Shown here: one piece after another, positions 24,321 through 36,781 of the stretch
How positions within the stretch are numbered: position 1 is the stretch's first letter
Layout of the letters: every line of letters begins with the position of its first letter
DNA from: Paramecium sonneborni
Lineage: Eukaryota; Ciliophora; Oligohymenophorea; Peniculida; Parameciidae
Length of the DNA: 64,000 bases
Direction of reading: 5' to 3'
Assembly: GCA_905182985.1 (NCBI GenBank)
Contig: CAJJDN010000035.1
Coordinates: forward strand, 216,934-280,933
Notes under the pieces: model-generated
Told to the model about the DNA's origin: nothing
Databases searched by the model: none
The model's input: only the letters and a program-made list of their open reading frames with translations
Program-made: the position numbers and the translations under genes

Positions 24321-26067
24321 TCAATAAACTAAAACCATTATTAGAAATAGAATGAATTTAAAAATGTTTGAATGACTAAAATTAGCTAAGCTATCACAGA
24401 ATCCTCCTCGTAATTCATAACCATCATTACATTATGTACAAAGATTGTATGATGAACAAGCAGCACAATTCTAAATAGAATAATATAAATATTTTTACTC
24501 CTGGACATCCAATACAATAATTAATATTTTTATTTAGAAAATATCCAGAAGGACAGGAATCAACACATTCAGTACCTTTTTTAAATTTACTACAATTTTC
24601 TAATTCACAACTAGATCCATAATACTCTCCATAACATGTACATAATCCTTTCATACAAAATCCCCTTTTATTACATTAATTAAGACATTCATCAGCATTC
24701 TTACAAAATTGCATAAAATTTTCTGGACAAGTGATACTTCCATTCATTCCTTGAAGAGTTTTAACTCCTCCAGATGAACAATCGATTGATTAACCATTTA
24801 CTTTTATAGTAAAAGAACCATCACAACTATATTCATAACAACTAAAATCTTTAGGAGTACCATTAAGTGTTGCAAATCCTCCTACAACACACATACTTTT
24901 ATAACCGAAATCTTAAAATGTAACTTCATTATCAGCATATCCAATAGAATTAGCATTTCTACAATCTAAATTTTAATCTATTTAATAATATTTGCAAGTG
25001 TTCGATAAATCTTCACTAATACATTTTCCAATTCCATTATGAGTTATTGCACAACCTTAAATGCCTTCATCCGAACAAAATTCAGGAAATTCAGATTCAC
25101 ACATTTAATCATAAAAAGTACATCCTTTACCTTCTCCCCATGTTAATATATCAGGAATATATTCAGTTATTCTATAATATCCCGTATCTTATAACAATTA
25201 AAAAGTGAAATCAGTTAATACGAAATCACTAATCATATCTGATCCTGTCATCATTTCATTATAAAATAGTGTTCTTTCCCAATGAGATTCTGCAGTACCA
25301 TCTCCACCTTCTTATTCCATTGGCAATCCTGTTATACTTTCACATCCAAAATGCTTTCTTGCAAATGCAACAACTCTAGGTGTTATTATATTTACAACAC
25401 CATTATCTACAGTTTTACCTCCATTTTCATAGATCTCACCAGTTACAGAATCATAATATTTATCAAAAAGATCCTCTACAAATCCAAGACCATGAATAAT
25501 TTCATGAACAGCTGTTGCTATTTATGCTTCATATCCTGCATTCGTTAATGTACCTACATCAGTATATGCCATATTCCACCCTATTACACCAAATATGGGT
25601 CTTTTTGTTTTATCATCAAAAACAATAGGAGCACAAAAAGCTAATGTTTCATCATTAATATCATTCATTGTGGTCACATAAAATACCTATTTTATATTAT
25701 TTATATAATTTACCAGATCAGCCTCATGCTCTTCTGATAATTACTTTTAACTCAGTTCAAAAAATTCCGAAAATTAGGTTGGTGCATCTTTAGGTAATTA
25801 TATTTTTTCAGAACTTCTTCTTATCAACAGATATTTTGACAAAAAAGTCCCTGATATTGAGAAGATTTTATCCAAAAAATCTTTTGTTTCATTATCAGCA
25901 TCAGTCACAAATTCAAATTTTATCCTAAGTGGCTCCCAACTACCTGATATGTCAATAGGAGTTTCATCCAATATTCTTTTAGTATTTTAATTTAATCTTC
26001 GAGATTTTGGAAGGCTTGTAACAAGTTATAAATAAAGTAGAAAAAAAAGAGCTGATAACTTAATCAT
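24321..26067 (-). CDS. Leishmanolysin (GP63, peptidase M8)-type surface metalloprotease
   Basis: 572 residues with one 28-nt intron (24471-24498). Signal peptide MIKLSALFFLLYLQLVTS; a pro-region; then the zinc site HEIIHGLGF, fitting HExxHxxGF, and about 65 residues downstream AESHWERTLFYNEMMTGSDM, giving the third His ligand and the Met-turn typical of M8. A Cys-rich region follows, with EGF-like modules (GFCMKGLCTCYGEYYGSSCE) and a furin-like tail (CPSGYFL...CPGNCAACSS). The C-terminus is a GPI-type hydrophobic segment (IFKFILFLIMVLVY). It would act outside the cell or at the cell surface. Ciliates carry large M8 families; substrate unknown. Confidence 0.92.
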
Positions 26068-26288
26068 TTTATTAATTTTATTTAGAACTCATTTTGCAAT
26101 TATTATCTTTAAGAATTACAAAAATTTAATACTTAACAACATTACTTTAATAATATAGATAAACGATTAATAAATTATAATTAATACTAATATTAATATT
26201 GCAATTTATACTTAAAGCTCAATAATAGAATTATATAATAAAATATAAGTTGATTAATTTAATTTTTCAATTATATTTATAAAAATTA

Positions 26289-28173
26289 ATGGAAAAGCCA
26301 AATTCTATTAAAAACTCTTAAGAAAATAAATTGAGTTATTAATCAAAATATGAAATACCTAGTTAAAAATACATTATAGGATCAGGTTAATTTGGATAAG
26401 TAAAGCATGCAATAGTAAAAAAAACCAAAGAAACTATTTGTGTAAAAATTTTAAAAAAGGGAAATTCATCTGGAACATACTTTAATAGTGTTGTAAGTGA
26501 AAAAGATATCAATAATTGTTTACATATGATAAATTAAAAACATTAAAATTTGGTTTAAATTTTTGATGTTTATAATGAACAATAAGAAGATTGTTCATAT
26601 ATATTTATGGAATTATGTCAAGGAAATCTATAATAATTTTAAGAAAATGAAAATTAGTTTTTTTCACAATTTAATGAAATTAGTGAATTAATACGATAAA
26701 TAGTTTCAGGTTATCTAGAATTAAGAAAACGTAATATTATACATAGAGATATAAAAGAGGATAATATTTTATATTTAAAAACAAACCAAAACAAGATTGT
26801 TTACAAAGTATAATTATTTAAATAATCAGATTTCTGATTACGGATTAAGTAAATTAGTGGATGGACAAAATATATAATATTTTACAAAAAAAGTTGGTTC
26901 TCCTTATTATATGGCTCCGGAAGTTTTTAACAATGAGGAATATAATGACAAATGCGATGTTTATTCAGTATATTTTATTTAAATATTAGTTTGCTACCAT
27001 AATCAAGAATCTTGTTTTTGGATAAACATAAGAACGGGTTAAATTTGATAAAAATGTGAACCAAAAATTTTCTGAAATTATGAAAAAATAAATATAAGAA
27101 AAAAAAGTTGGTAAAATGTTAAATTGAAATTAGATCCAAGAATAATTTATCTCTTAGATCATATGATTGTTGATGATCCATTATAGAGATTTGATTGGAG
27201 TGATTTGTCAATTTTGTTTTAATATGATTTAAAAAGTGTTAGCAATCATCATTCCATCCCATTAGCTACTAATTTAAAAACCTAATAAGATGTTTATATG
27301 CTAATATTATTTAATAAATTATTGAGTGAAAATTAAAAAGAATAGCTAAAGAATAAATCTAAAATAAATGGCTAAGGAAGGATTGAAACATTTTAATATA
27401 TTTAACCAGATACAAGTTCATTTTCTTTTATTATTTTGGATTTGGAATACTCTAAAAATATAATAGAACAGATGTTCTAATAATGTAATTAACTAAATGG
27501 AGATCATGAATCCTTGAAATATGTTGATAAACTTTTGGGAGAGAGTTAAATAACAAATCAAATAAAGTAATGTTAGAAGTTTTAACACCCGATTTATAAG
27601 TAATAATCATTCAATTTTACTCGTTTACAAACTAATCAAGCAAATCACTCTTTTGACTCAGCTTAATTTTAATAGACACCAAATAAATGTTAGAGTGGAT
27701 AAGGATAAACAAATAATAATAATTGTTTATATTTTCCTAACAAAACTTCACCTGTACCTAATTTATAATCTTCATAATTTACTTAAACTACTACTTTATA
27801 AGCTCCAATCTTATAATATAAAGCATAAATTTAGATTACAGATTAATCCATTTTAAAATAGAATAATAATACAGAATAATAAAAAAATTTTTAAACTCGT
27901 CCTTAAAAAAATATATCATTCATTTAATAATAGCCTGGAAGTTAATTTGGAAATCCTTCTTTCAATTCAAAATAAATTGATTTATAAAAAAAAGAATCAC
28001 AACCTTAAAGTTTCATAAATAGTGAAGTTTAAAGATTTCAAACCATGAGATTTTAATAATAATAAATTGATGCTTAAATACCAACATACTAATTGACCCA
28101 AAATGTATTTTAAACAAAACCAAAATTTATTTAATAAAATACAAATCTAAACCCCAATAATAATTAAAAATGA
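26289..28173 (+). CDS. Protein kinase with Q/N-rich tail, ULK-like
   Basis: 605 residues after three introns (22, 22 and 23 nt), leaving a multiple of three. Kinase motifs: IIGSGQFGQVKHA, lysine in ICVKILKKG, catalytic HRDIKEDN, then ISDYGLSKLV in which the usual DFG is DYG, and GSPYYMAPEVF. The APE region and HRDIKxxN resemble the ULK/Aurora-like kinases expanded in ciliates. The last 300 residues are Gln/Asn/Ser/Pro-rich, about one glutamine in five, with no domain recognised. The DYG change is compatible with activity because the Asp is kept. The substrate is not predictable. Confidence 0.85.
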
Positions 28174-29220
28174 TATATTTGATTATTTATATAAAAATGC
28201 AAATTAAAAAATTTGTAAAAATCAAAAAAATGAAAAGAAATCTTTTTTCTTAGTTAATATAGAAATTTTAAAATATTGAATAATTTACCCACATAAAAGA
28301 GATACTTATTATTTTTTACTTATTTAAATTGAGAATAAATAAATGTCAATAACAAGAATCGGTGTATGTACAATGAACATTAATTAAAATAGAAAAACAT
28401 CTTTTTTGTATTATTGTTAATATAATTTAATTTGAAAATGTATATTCTGTTGAATCTACATAAATTAGTATATTTCGTATATATATAAGAATCTTAATTA
28501 TGACCTGTACAATCTCTAAAATATTATTGAAGGCATAGCGATATGAAAGAGAAAGTAATATCTATTCTGTGTAGATTAAGAATTAGAAGCTTGTGGTTAC
28601 ATGTGTGAGGTTCATTTTCTAGAGTCAGATACTTTTACTCATTGTTGGTAAGAATTTGATATAATCTTTAAAGGGAAGCTTTATTATTAGAATTAAAAAA
28701 TAATATATAAATATATATAGATATTAGATAAAGATAATTTAAATAATTTTTGATTTGATATTATGTGAAATATTATTACATACAATAATATTGTATGCGG
28801 TATTGGGATAACTATTATTCAAAAAAGTGTATTTTATAATTTTAGAGTGACTCTTATAAATAAGAAAATATATTTAATTAAACCGAAGATTTACTTGGCA
28901 GATGATGGAAACTAAGTTGCAAAAAGTTTAAAAACTAGGCCCAGTTAATCAATATAAAAAATTAATATATTTATGGAATGATTTATCACCAAAGCAAGTA
29001 GCAGAAAAAGAAAATTTTTTAATTTTATGCAATTAATAGACATAAAGTTGTTAGCAAAACTGCATCATTTCATGCTTGTGATAATCGATTAGATTTCTAA
29101 TAATTTTTATATAATTTGAGATGGTCATGGTAATTCTGAAAAATTGATGAGAATTCTGAGTGAACTATAAAATTATTTTTAATTTTAGTTTTTTTCATTT
29201 TTTTTGAATATAAATACAAA
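28174..29220. other. Intergenic with weak ORF-like stretches
   Basis: About 1 kb between stops of convergent genes, which is long for this genome. On the plus strand 28,499-28,860 is open from an ATG (MTCTISKILLKAQRYERE...), and 28,860-29,160 has disconnected short pieces such as LWNDLSPKQVAE and DGHGNSEKLM, which recall PP2C phosphatase motifs but lie in different frames and in the wrong order. I do not call a gene; a decayed gene is possible. Confidence 0.3.
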
Positions 29221-30249
29221 TCACAAATCAAGTTTAGATCCCAAAAGTTCCTTTATTGTATTTTATCCTTTTTATTCAGTTACTTTAGATTTAATAGGTA
29301 AAATAGGATCTAAAAATTGCAAAACAGATAATTATGATTCTAGTGTTTAATCAGTAATTAAACATCCTATATAATCAATTTAATAATTCTCTTAAAAACA
29401 ATCATTCAAAGACTCAGTTAATTTACAATTATGATAATTTATTTACTCTTTCTTATCAAGTTGATTCAAACATTATTTTAAATAAAATTATTTAGCATCA
29501 TTTTCATTTGATAATTAAACTATATTACATTTATCCCAAAATCTTATTAATTTATTTTCTTCCAATTCACCTCTTATAAATTAAAATACAATTTCTTTAA
29601 ATTTTTATTTGCTTTATAATTCAATTAAAGCTTTTATACTTTTGTATAAATTCATTATTTATTACAATTCTTCAAAATTGTTAACTGCTATTTAAATTAA
29701 ATTCTTTGTTTTCACTATTTTATCATCTTTATAAATTTTAAGATTACTATGGATTACTTTCTCAAAATCTTAATTTAAAGATAATAAATCTATCATACTA
29801 CAATTCAGAAACCCAAAAATACTCATCAAAATTTCATTTCCATCTTCTTTTTTTTTATCAAGTAGTTTCAATATATCTTATTGGCATACTTATATTATTT
29901 CTTTTCTTTTTGATTTTTTATTTCCGTTCACAATAATTAAACATGGTTTTTCAATAGGCTTTAACTAATCTCTAGCTCTTAAATCTATTGTTAATTTCTG
30001 ATCAAAGAATCTTAAAAACATTCCTTTATTGTTAGAACTCCAAAATAAATCTGATTTACCTTTCTTTAAAATCATATATTATTAAAAAAGTCCTAGCCTC
30101 TATGATTAATTTTATTCTAAATTAACTGAATCATATGCTTCTGATTTTGACATTCCATAGTATTGTAAATGAACAATTTTATTTTATTATTAAAGTTTCA
30201 ATTTTTTTTCTTTCTCTTTAAGTTCCTTTCTCAACTACTATAAATCCAT
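29221..30249 (-). CDS. Coiled/helical protein of 342 residues, unknown
   Basis: A clean, intronless frame from ATG 30249 (MDLQQLRKELKEKEKKLKLQ) to TGA. The start is helical and Gln/Lys-rich; then DLFWSSNNKGMFLRFFDQKL, PCLIIVNGNKKSKRKEII, a helical repeat-like middle (NNFEELQQIMNLYKSIKALI) and FWDKCNIVQLSNEND. No signal peptide, no membrane helix and no motif I can assign. It starts 33 bp after the MORN-protein stop on the same strand. Real gene likely from length and amino-acid composition; function unknown. Confidence 0.7.
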
Positions 30250-30281
30250 AAAATTATAAAAAATTAATAATAAAATCAAAC

Positions 30282-33200
30282 TCAAAGTCTTATTGGAATG
30301 ATGGGTTTTATTATTGAAAATGCTGGAAATTAACCTTTTGTTATAATTATTTTTGTTATTGGGCTATTGCAAAGATCAGGAATAAAATTTATCTATTCAC
30401 TTTTAGATTTTGTATGATTTGTTACATTTATTATTTTGCTTTCTGCTTGTTTAATGGATTAAGATTATTATATTTTATTTTATAAAGATGCAAGTATTTA
30501 TTTCTACGATTCTAATTATTATTTAATATCCTAAATATCTTATTTTGTATTATTATAATCTTAAGTTAAAGTAATTTAATTATTTTTACTACTTTTATCA
30601 TTTTAAAATTAAATGCCTTATTTTTCATTATGAATGAATGATGAATGCTATGACTTAGAAGTTTTTTTTCTAAAATTATTTTTTGTTTTAGATTCCTTTG
30701 CTTTAGATTGGCTTTGATATTAATTATTTTCTTGTTTTTTTGTAATATTTTAGATTTCCTAAGACATTGAAGACTATGATTTTTTTTGAATACCTAAATT
30801 GTAGCTGATTTCATTTTCTTAAATTAAAATTTCTTAATTGTTTTATTTTTATTTAAATTAACCCTAATAGTGTTCTGATTTACTATTATTATTAAAATCA
30901 TTTTCAACTTTTTGTTTAAATTACTCTTAAAATTAATGAAATGAATGGTTTACTTAAGATTCATTATTTTAAATAGATTAATTAAATAATTGATTTTTTA
31001 ATGTAGGTAATTTCGAGCTTTTAGTTCTTCTAACTTATCTTTAAAATTAGTTTTATGAATAATCTTGAAAAAAGTCATCAAAATCCTTTTATTGAACAGC
31101 TTCTTTTTTGCATTTAAAAAAATCAATTTATTATTAAAAATTATCTATATTATAACTTTTAATAGTATTTGAAGGCTTTTCATTTTATTATATATTTTCA
31201 AGACTTTGAATGTCGTTTGAAAACAAAGATTATTAATTATTAGTTATTTTTGATTATTCAAAATTAGGAGAGTCTTTTTCTTTTAATGTCTCTGAGTCAT
31301 TATTATCATTAATATTAGGCTTTTAACGCCGTTAAAAACCTTTTTGCTGATTTGAATTTATTTCATATTTAAATGTATTCAAATCCTATTAGCTAGAGCT
31401 CAATCTCTTAGATTAATTAGTTTTTAATTATTCTTTTTAATCCAACTAATGGTCTATTTTTTTGTTATGCTTTTCTTAATTTGGAGTTATTTTTGACTCT
31501 CTCATTTTACTAAACTCATTATTTTATGGGTGATAAGTTTAAAATTTATTTTCTGTGAAGCTCTGAGATTTATTTGAATCTTCTATTTTGTTATTTTTAA
31601 TTTATATAACATTATCATCAAAATTGTTTTTTTTTTTATTGCTATTTTTTTATATTTTTAAGTTAGATTATTACAAATTATGTTTTTTAATTCTTTCTGT
31701 TTTAGAATTAAATTAGTTTTGTAAAAAATTAGGGGAATTGTGAGTTTTCATTTATTAAAAAGCTTATAGTGATTTTTCAGGATCAAAATTTTATTTAATT
31801 TTAGTCTAATTATTTTAATAATTTAAATTTACTTTTAGTTCTGTTTTAAATCCAAAACTACTTTCACTTTGTATATTATTACTTTTTTAAAAAGTTTTCT
31901 TCGATTGCTATTCATTTTATAATTATTGTTAAAATAAAAATAAAATTTTATTTTGNATTTTCTTAAATTAAAATTTCTTAATTGTTTTATTTTTATTTAA
32001 ATTAACCCTAATAGTGTTCTGATTTACTATTATTATTAAAATCATTTTCAACTTTTTGTTTAAATTACTCTTAAAATTAATGAAATGAATGGTTTACTTA
32101 AGATTCATTATTTTAAATAGATTAATTAAATAATTGATTTTTTAATGTAGGTAATTTCGAGCTTTTAGTTCTTCTAACTTATCTTTAAAATTAGTTTTAT
32201 GAATAATCTTGAAAAAAGTCATCAAAATCCTTTTATTGAACAGCTTCTTTTTTGCATTTAAAAAAATCAATTTATTATTAAAAATTATCTATATTATAAC
32301 TTTTAATAGTATTTGAAGGCTTTTCATTTTATTATATATTTTCAAGACTTTGAATGTCGTTTGAAAACAAAGATTATTAATTATTAGTTATTTTTGATTA
32401 TTCAAAATTAGGAGAGTCTTTTTCTTTTAATGTCTCTGAGTCATTATTATCATTAATATTAGGCTTTTAACGCCGTTAAAAACCTTTTTGCTGATTTGAA
32501 TTTATTTCATATTTAAATGTATTCAAATCCTATTAGCTAGAGCTCAATCTCTTAGATTAATTAGTTTTTAATTATTCTTTTTAATCCAACTAATGGTCTA
32601 TTTTTTTGTTATGCTTTTCTTAATTTGGAGTTATTTTTGACTCTCTCATTTTACTAAACTCATTATTTTATGGGTGATAAGTTTAAAATTTATTTTCTGT
32701 GAAGCTCTGAGATTTATTTGAATCTTCTATTTTGTTATTTTTAATTTATATAACATTATCATCAAAATTGTTTTTTTTTTTATTGCTATTTTTTTATATT
32801 TTTAAGTTAGATTATTACAAATTATGTTTTTTAATTCTTTCTGTTTTAGAATTAAATTAGTTTTGTAAAAAATTAGGGGAATTGTGAGTTTTCATTTATT
32901 AAAAAGCTTATAGTGATTTTTCAGGATCAAAATTTTATTTAATTTTAGTCTAATTATTTTAATAATTTAAATTTACTTTTAGTTCTGTTTTAAATCCAAA
33001 ACTACTTTCACTTTGTATATTATTACTTTTTTAAAAAGTTTTCTTCGATTGCTATTCATTTTATAATTACTATAAGTATTTTAAATCTAATATTTTAAAG
33101 GGACTTTTAAAATTATTATTTTCTTAACCATTTATATCTTCTTTGTTATTGGAAGATTCAATAAAATGAGTTTTACTTTTTCTATGAGTTATATTAGGTT

Positions 33201-34358
33201 ATTTAATCTAGTTTGTAATATGTTGAATTTTTGAATCTGATTCAATTTATTAACATTAATCTTTATAATACTTTAAAAATTGATTATTCTTTTGTTGTTA
33301 AATTTATTTGAGCTTTGATATTTATTATTATTCTTCCTACTTTTTTGTTCCAAATAAAGCTTCAGAAATTTATTCATAAGATGTCATAGGAGAATTAGAG
33401 AAATAATTTCTAGTTAATTTAATTTGTTCTTATCTCATATCAGGAGAAGCAGTGGTAGAAGAATGATGGGATTTATTTATGTAATTTATTATTTAATCTT
33501 CAAATTGCTTGATTTCATTTTTATTAATTGGCTATCGCACTAATATAGGATTCTCTTGCTTATTGTATGGAACTAATGATAATACTTAGAAATACGGATT
33601 ATTTCTTATGAACAGTCTTTGAATGTACCATTTTCATAAACATCAACTAAGATTCCTTATTTAGAAAGTTCTTTAATCAATTATAATGTATCTTTTTACA
33701 ATAAATTAATTCCTTTGTCATGTTATTCTCCATTATTCAATTAACCTTAAAATATTTCTGCAGCTTATTTTTTGTTTTAATCTCCATTATTGAAGATATT
33801 ATCTTTAAATTAACCACAGATAAATTAATTATTAAAAGTAGTAAATATTCCTAATCCTTTTGGTAACATTTAATTGAGTTTGCTTTTCAAAGTTACACCA
33901 TAATAAGTCCCATTTTTCAATTCTAGTTATTATATACCTTTTTAATCTATAATTTTATTGTTCAATATTGGCATCTAAATTTTTGAAGTCAGTTTCTTTT
34001 TTAGATTAGTAGGTACACCCTGTTAATATTATACAATTATTTCTTAATTTTATAATTTTGCTGTTATATTTTCATTTGGTTATCCTTTAATCCATTCTCC
34101 ATAATATGTTCCTTTACTTGTTGAAAGAATGCATTTGCCATCCATTTTCGATTGTTTAAAATGACCTATTATTTAAGTCTTTGGGGCAATAAATAAAATT
34201 CCAAAACCATCTATTTCATCTTATTTCCATTCACCATAATATGCATCTCCATTTTTCCATATATAAACACCCATTCCTTATTTTTATTTATTTTTTACAC
34301 TTTAACCTTAGTAAATTCCATTTTTAAATTCCAGTTCAATGATCTCATCTTTTTACAT
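30282..34358 (-). CDS. MORN-repeat protein with long Q/N/S-rich tail (model spans an assembly duplication)
   Basis: Start ATG 34358 (MQKDEIIELEFKNGIYQGQS). The first 150 residues hold MORN-type repeats (GMGVYIWKNGDAYYGEWKQD, then GTYYGEWIKGQ), a module that binds membranes and scaffolds cortical structures. A 23-nt intron at about 33,566-33,588 joins the tail, which is mostly Gln, Asn, Ser and Lys and ends at TGA 30282. The region contains an N at 31,956 flanked by two identical copies of 1,113 bp. If one copy is dropped (34,358-33,070 joined to 31,925-30,282) and the intron removed, 2,910 nt remain, exactly 970 codons in one open frame of 969 residues. As written, the duplicate shifts the frame by one. 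Confidence 0.75.
30813..31925. repeat. Copy A of an identical 1,113-bp duplicated segment
   Basis: Identical by eye to 31,957-33,069 (offset 1,144 bp), and ends where the two copies part (t at 31,926 against c at 33,070). It is followed by 30 bases of unrelated AT sequence and an N. Best explained as the overlapping end of the left contig. Confidence 0.9.
31926..31956. other. Contig-end tail with palindrome and single N gap
   Basis: Thirty bases present only here, ending in an 18-base perfect palindrome (31,937-31,954, four A then T then four A, mirrored) followed by g and the N. Fold-back sequence like this commonly forms at contig ends and would stop an assembler merging the overlap. Confidence 0.7.
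31957..33069. repeat. Copy B of the identical 1,113-bp segment
   Basis: Begins directly after the N and is continuous with the 5' part of the MORN gene on its right. Same content as copy A; a real tandem duplication would be expected to show differences and would break the reading frame. Confidence 0.9.
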
Positions 34359-35348
34359 TTACCGTTAATTATAAAATTATGGAACCAGAATTATTATTAA
34401 TAAAATAAAATATATTGTATCACATCTACGGTTCTATAAATTTAAAAGAAAGCTTTAAAAAATGATTAACTATGTAGATTAAAGAAATAATATAATTTAA
34501 TAATTATTTAACATCAGTAATAATCAACATAATCAAATTTAAAGTGTTCATTTAAATTTTATCATACAATAAAGAATTAATTCATAGGTTAGCATTTATT
34601 TTATTTACTTTTTAATTTTGCTAATTAATAAATTAAAAATTATTTAATAGTATATTATGGAGTCAACCAAAATAAGACTTGGATGGAGAAGCTAATAATT
34701 TTTGAAATCTTACAGTTATACAATTATAAACTAAATATCAAATTTATAACTTTAAAAAAAATATAAGTACAATTTAATTATATCAAATTAAAATATCTTA
34801 TGAAGTATTAATTTGCAAGTAAATGGAAATAGAATACATATTTAATCCTAAATATTTCAATAATTATTGGAAATCTTATTTTAATTAATTTTTTTTTCAT
34901 ATTATTTTTAATAGATTTATTAAGAATGATAATAAATATCTAAAAATAATCCCATATATAGTTTGTTGAATATTTTATATATATAACCAGATCTTTATTC
35001 TTTTCTTTTATTTTAAAAATCCATAAGCTTTTTTTAAAAATATAAAGTACTTTTTATCAATAGTATCACTAAAGAGCATCAGAATAGTATAATTACTCAT
35101 TATATTTAATTTGATGTTCAATCAGTAAAAGAAAAATGTTTCAATTAGACTTGAAAAATAAATGATTATATTTTAAAATAATATAACAATGAACAATATT
35201 TTTGTAAAATTTTGAATAATTAATATAGACAATTTTTTTGAATAGAATTTAAATCTTAGTATTTATATTAAATTAGAATCATATGAGATTGATGTTGATT
35301 TATTTTCAAAATTAAATAAAAGAGATATTTATAAATTATTTAGAATTG
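34359..35348. promoter_or_regulatory. Divergent upstream region between two MORN genes
   Basis: 990 bp of very AT-rich DNA between genes that start away from each other. Longer than usual here. A few short open stretches, none convincing; no repeats or RNA genes recognised. Confidence 0.35.
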
Positions 35349-36375
35349 ATGGGTAATTGCACAAAAATGTGCTATGTTAATGAAGAAGTGCATTAAATTG
35401 ATCGAAATGAAGAATTGTTAATTGATATAGGGCTTAAAAACGATGAAATCTAATAACCTTCAACATATTCTAGATAAAAGGAAAATAAAGAAGATGAATA
35501 TTCATAATGTTCAAAAAGAAGTGTCCTTCCTCATATAATAATGAGTTCTGATGAAATAATAGTAGAATAAACAATATAATCAGCAATTCCAGTAAAATTA
35601 CCTAGAATAATGATGGAAGGGGGTTCATACTATGAAGGAGAATGGATGCAAGGAAAAAGATGGGGATAAGGTGAATAAAAGTGGCCTGATGGGTACAAAT
35701 TCATTGTATTTGAGTGTTTAGGTCAATTTATTTAGGAGAATGGAAGAACAATTAAGCTAACGGGTATGGAATATTAACTCATTCTGATGGAGATGTATAT
35801 TAAGGTGAATGGTTAAATGATTAAGCATCTGGAAAGGGAATTTATATAAGCTACTAAAAAGCATAATATGATGGTGATTGGTTTGAAGATAAATAACATG
35901 GTTATGGGATAGAAAAATGGCCTGATGGATCAATTTTCGAAGGTTAGAAATTAAATTTATTTTATATTAGGTTATTATAAAGAAGGTAAAAAGGAAGGAT
36001 TTGGTAAACTTATATATTCAGATGGATCTAGATATGAAGGAAATTTTTTGATGAATAATTTGCATGGTTAAGGAAAATACTATTGGATGGATGGAAGGAT
36101 ATACGATGGTCAATGGGTTGCAAACTAAATGGAGGGAAATGGTACAATGACATATATTGATGGTATAACAAATATATTAGTCAGGAAAATAGTATATTGG
36201 TGAATATAAAGACGGATTGAAGCATGGATTAGGAACATATACCTGGGAAGATGGTCATAAATATGTTGGAGAATGGGATATGGATAAATAAAATGGAGTT
36301 GGGGAATATTTTTTTATTAATGGAGCTTCATAAAAAGGAATTTGGTAAAATGGAAAACGAATTAAGTAAGAATGA
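35349..36375 (+). CDS. MORN-repeat protein with N-myristoylation/palmitoylation signal
   Basis: 315 residues after introns of 29, 28 and 22 nt, leaving a multiple of three. It starts MGNCTKMC, a strong myristoylation context with neighbouring cysteines for palmitoylation, so membrane attachment is likely. From about residue 105, eight or more MORN repeats follow: [117 protein letters not shown] arrays bind lipids or build cortical scaffolds; some carry enzymes, none seen here. Introns fall inside repeats. Confidence 0.88.
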
Positions 36376-36781
36376 TAATTAATTAATACTATATAAAATT
36401 CTAATAATCTTTTTGGATATTTTTATTAAAATGATATTGGTAAAAAAATATTTGATATTAAAGGTACCATTGATTAATTAATTTTTATATCCAGAATCAA
36501 AAATATTTTTATCTTTTAAGAAACTTTACCTTAAACATTAAACCTTATTCTTTTAAATTATTGTTTGTATATGTGTTATTTTTCATATACATACACGATA
36601 ATTTGAAGTCTTAAATACTGCATCTCTTCTATTTATTTATTTTTTAATTATTATAAAAAGAATTTAAAGATTTAGTGAATATTTTTCATTTTATTTTATT
36701 GTGAATATATTGATAATGATATTATTTTATCCAATTTTTGATTTAAAAATAAATTATTATATATGTATTGAATTATAAAAT
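36376..36781. other. Intergenic between convergent genes
   Basis: 406 bp, AT-rich, between two stops. It should hold both 3' ends. Nothing else seen. Confidence 0.4.

Noticed and set aside
30813..33069. True tandem duplication within the MORN gene
   Set aside because: Copies are identical, separated by an N, shift the frame, and collapse to a perfect open frame when merged.
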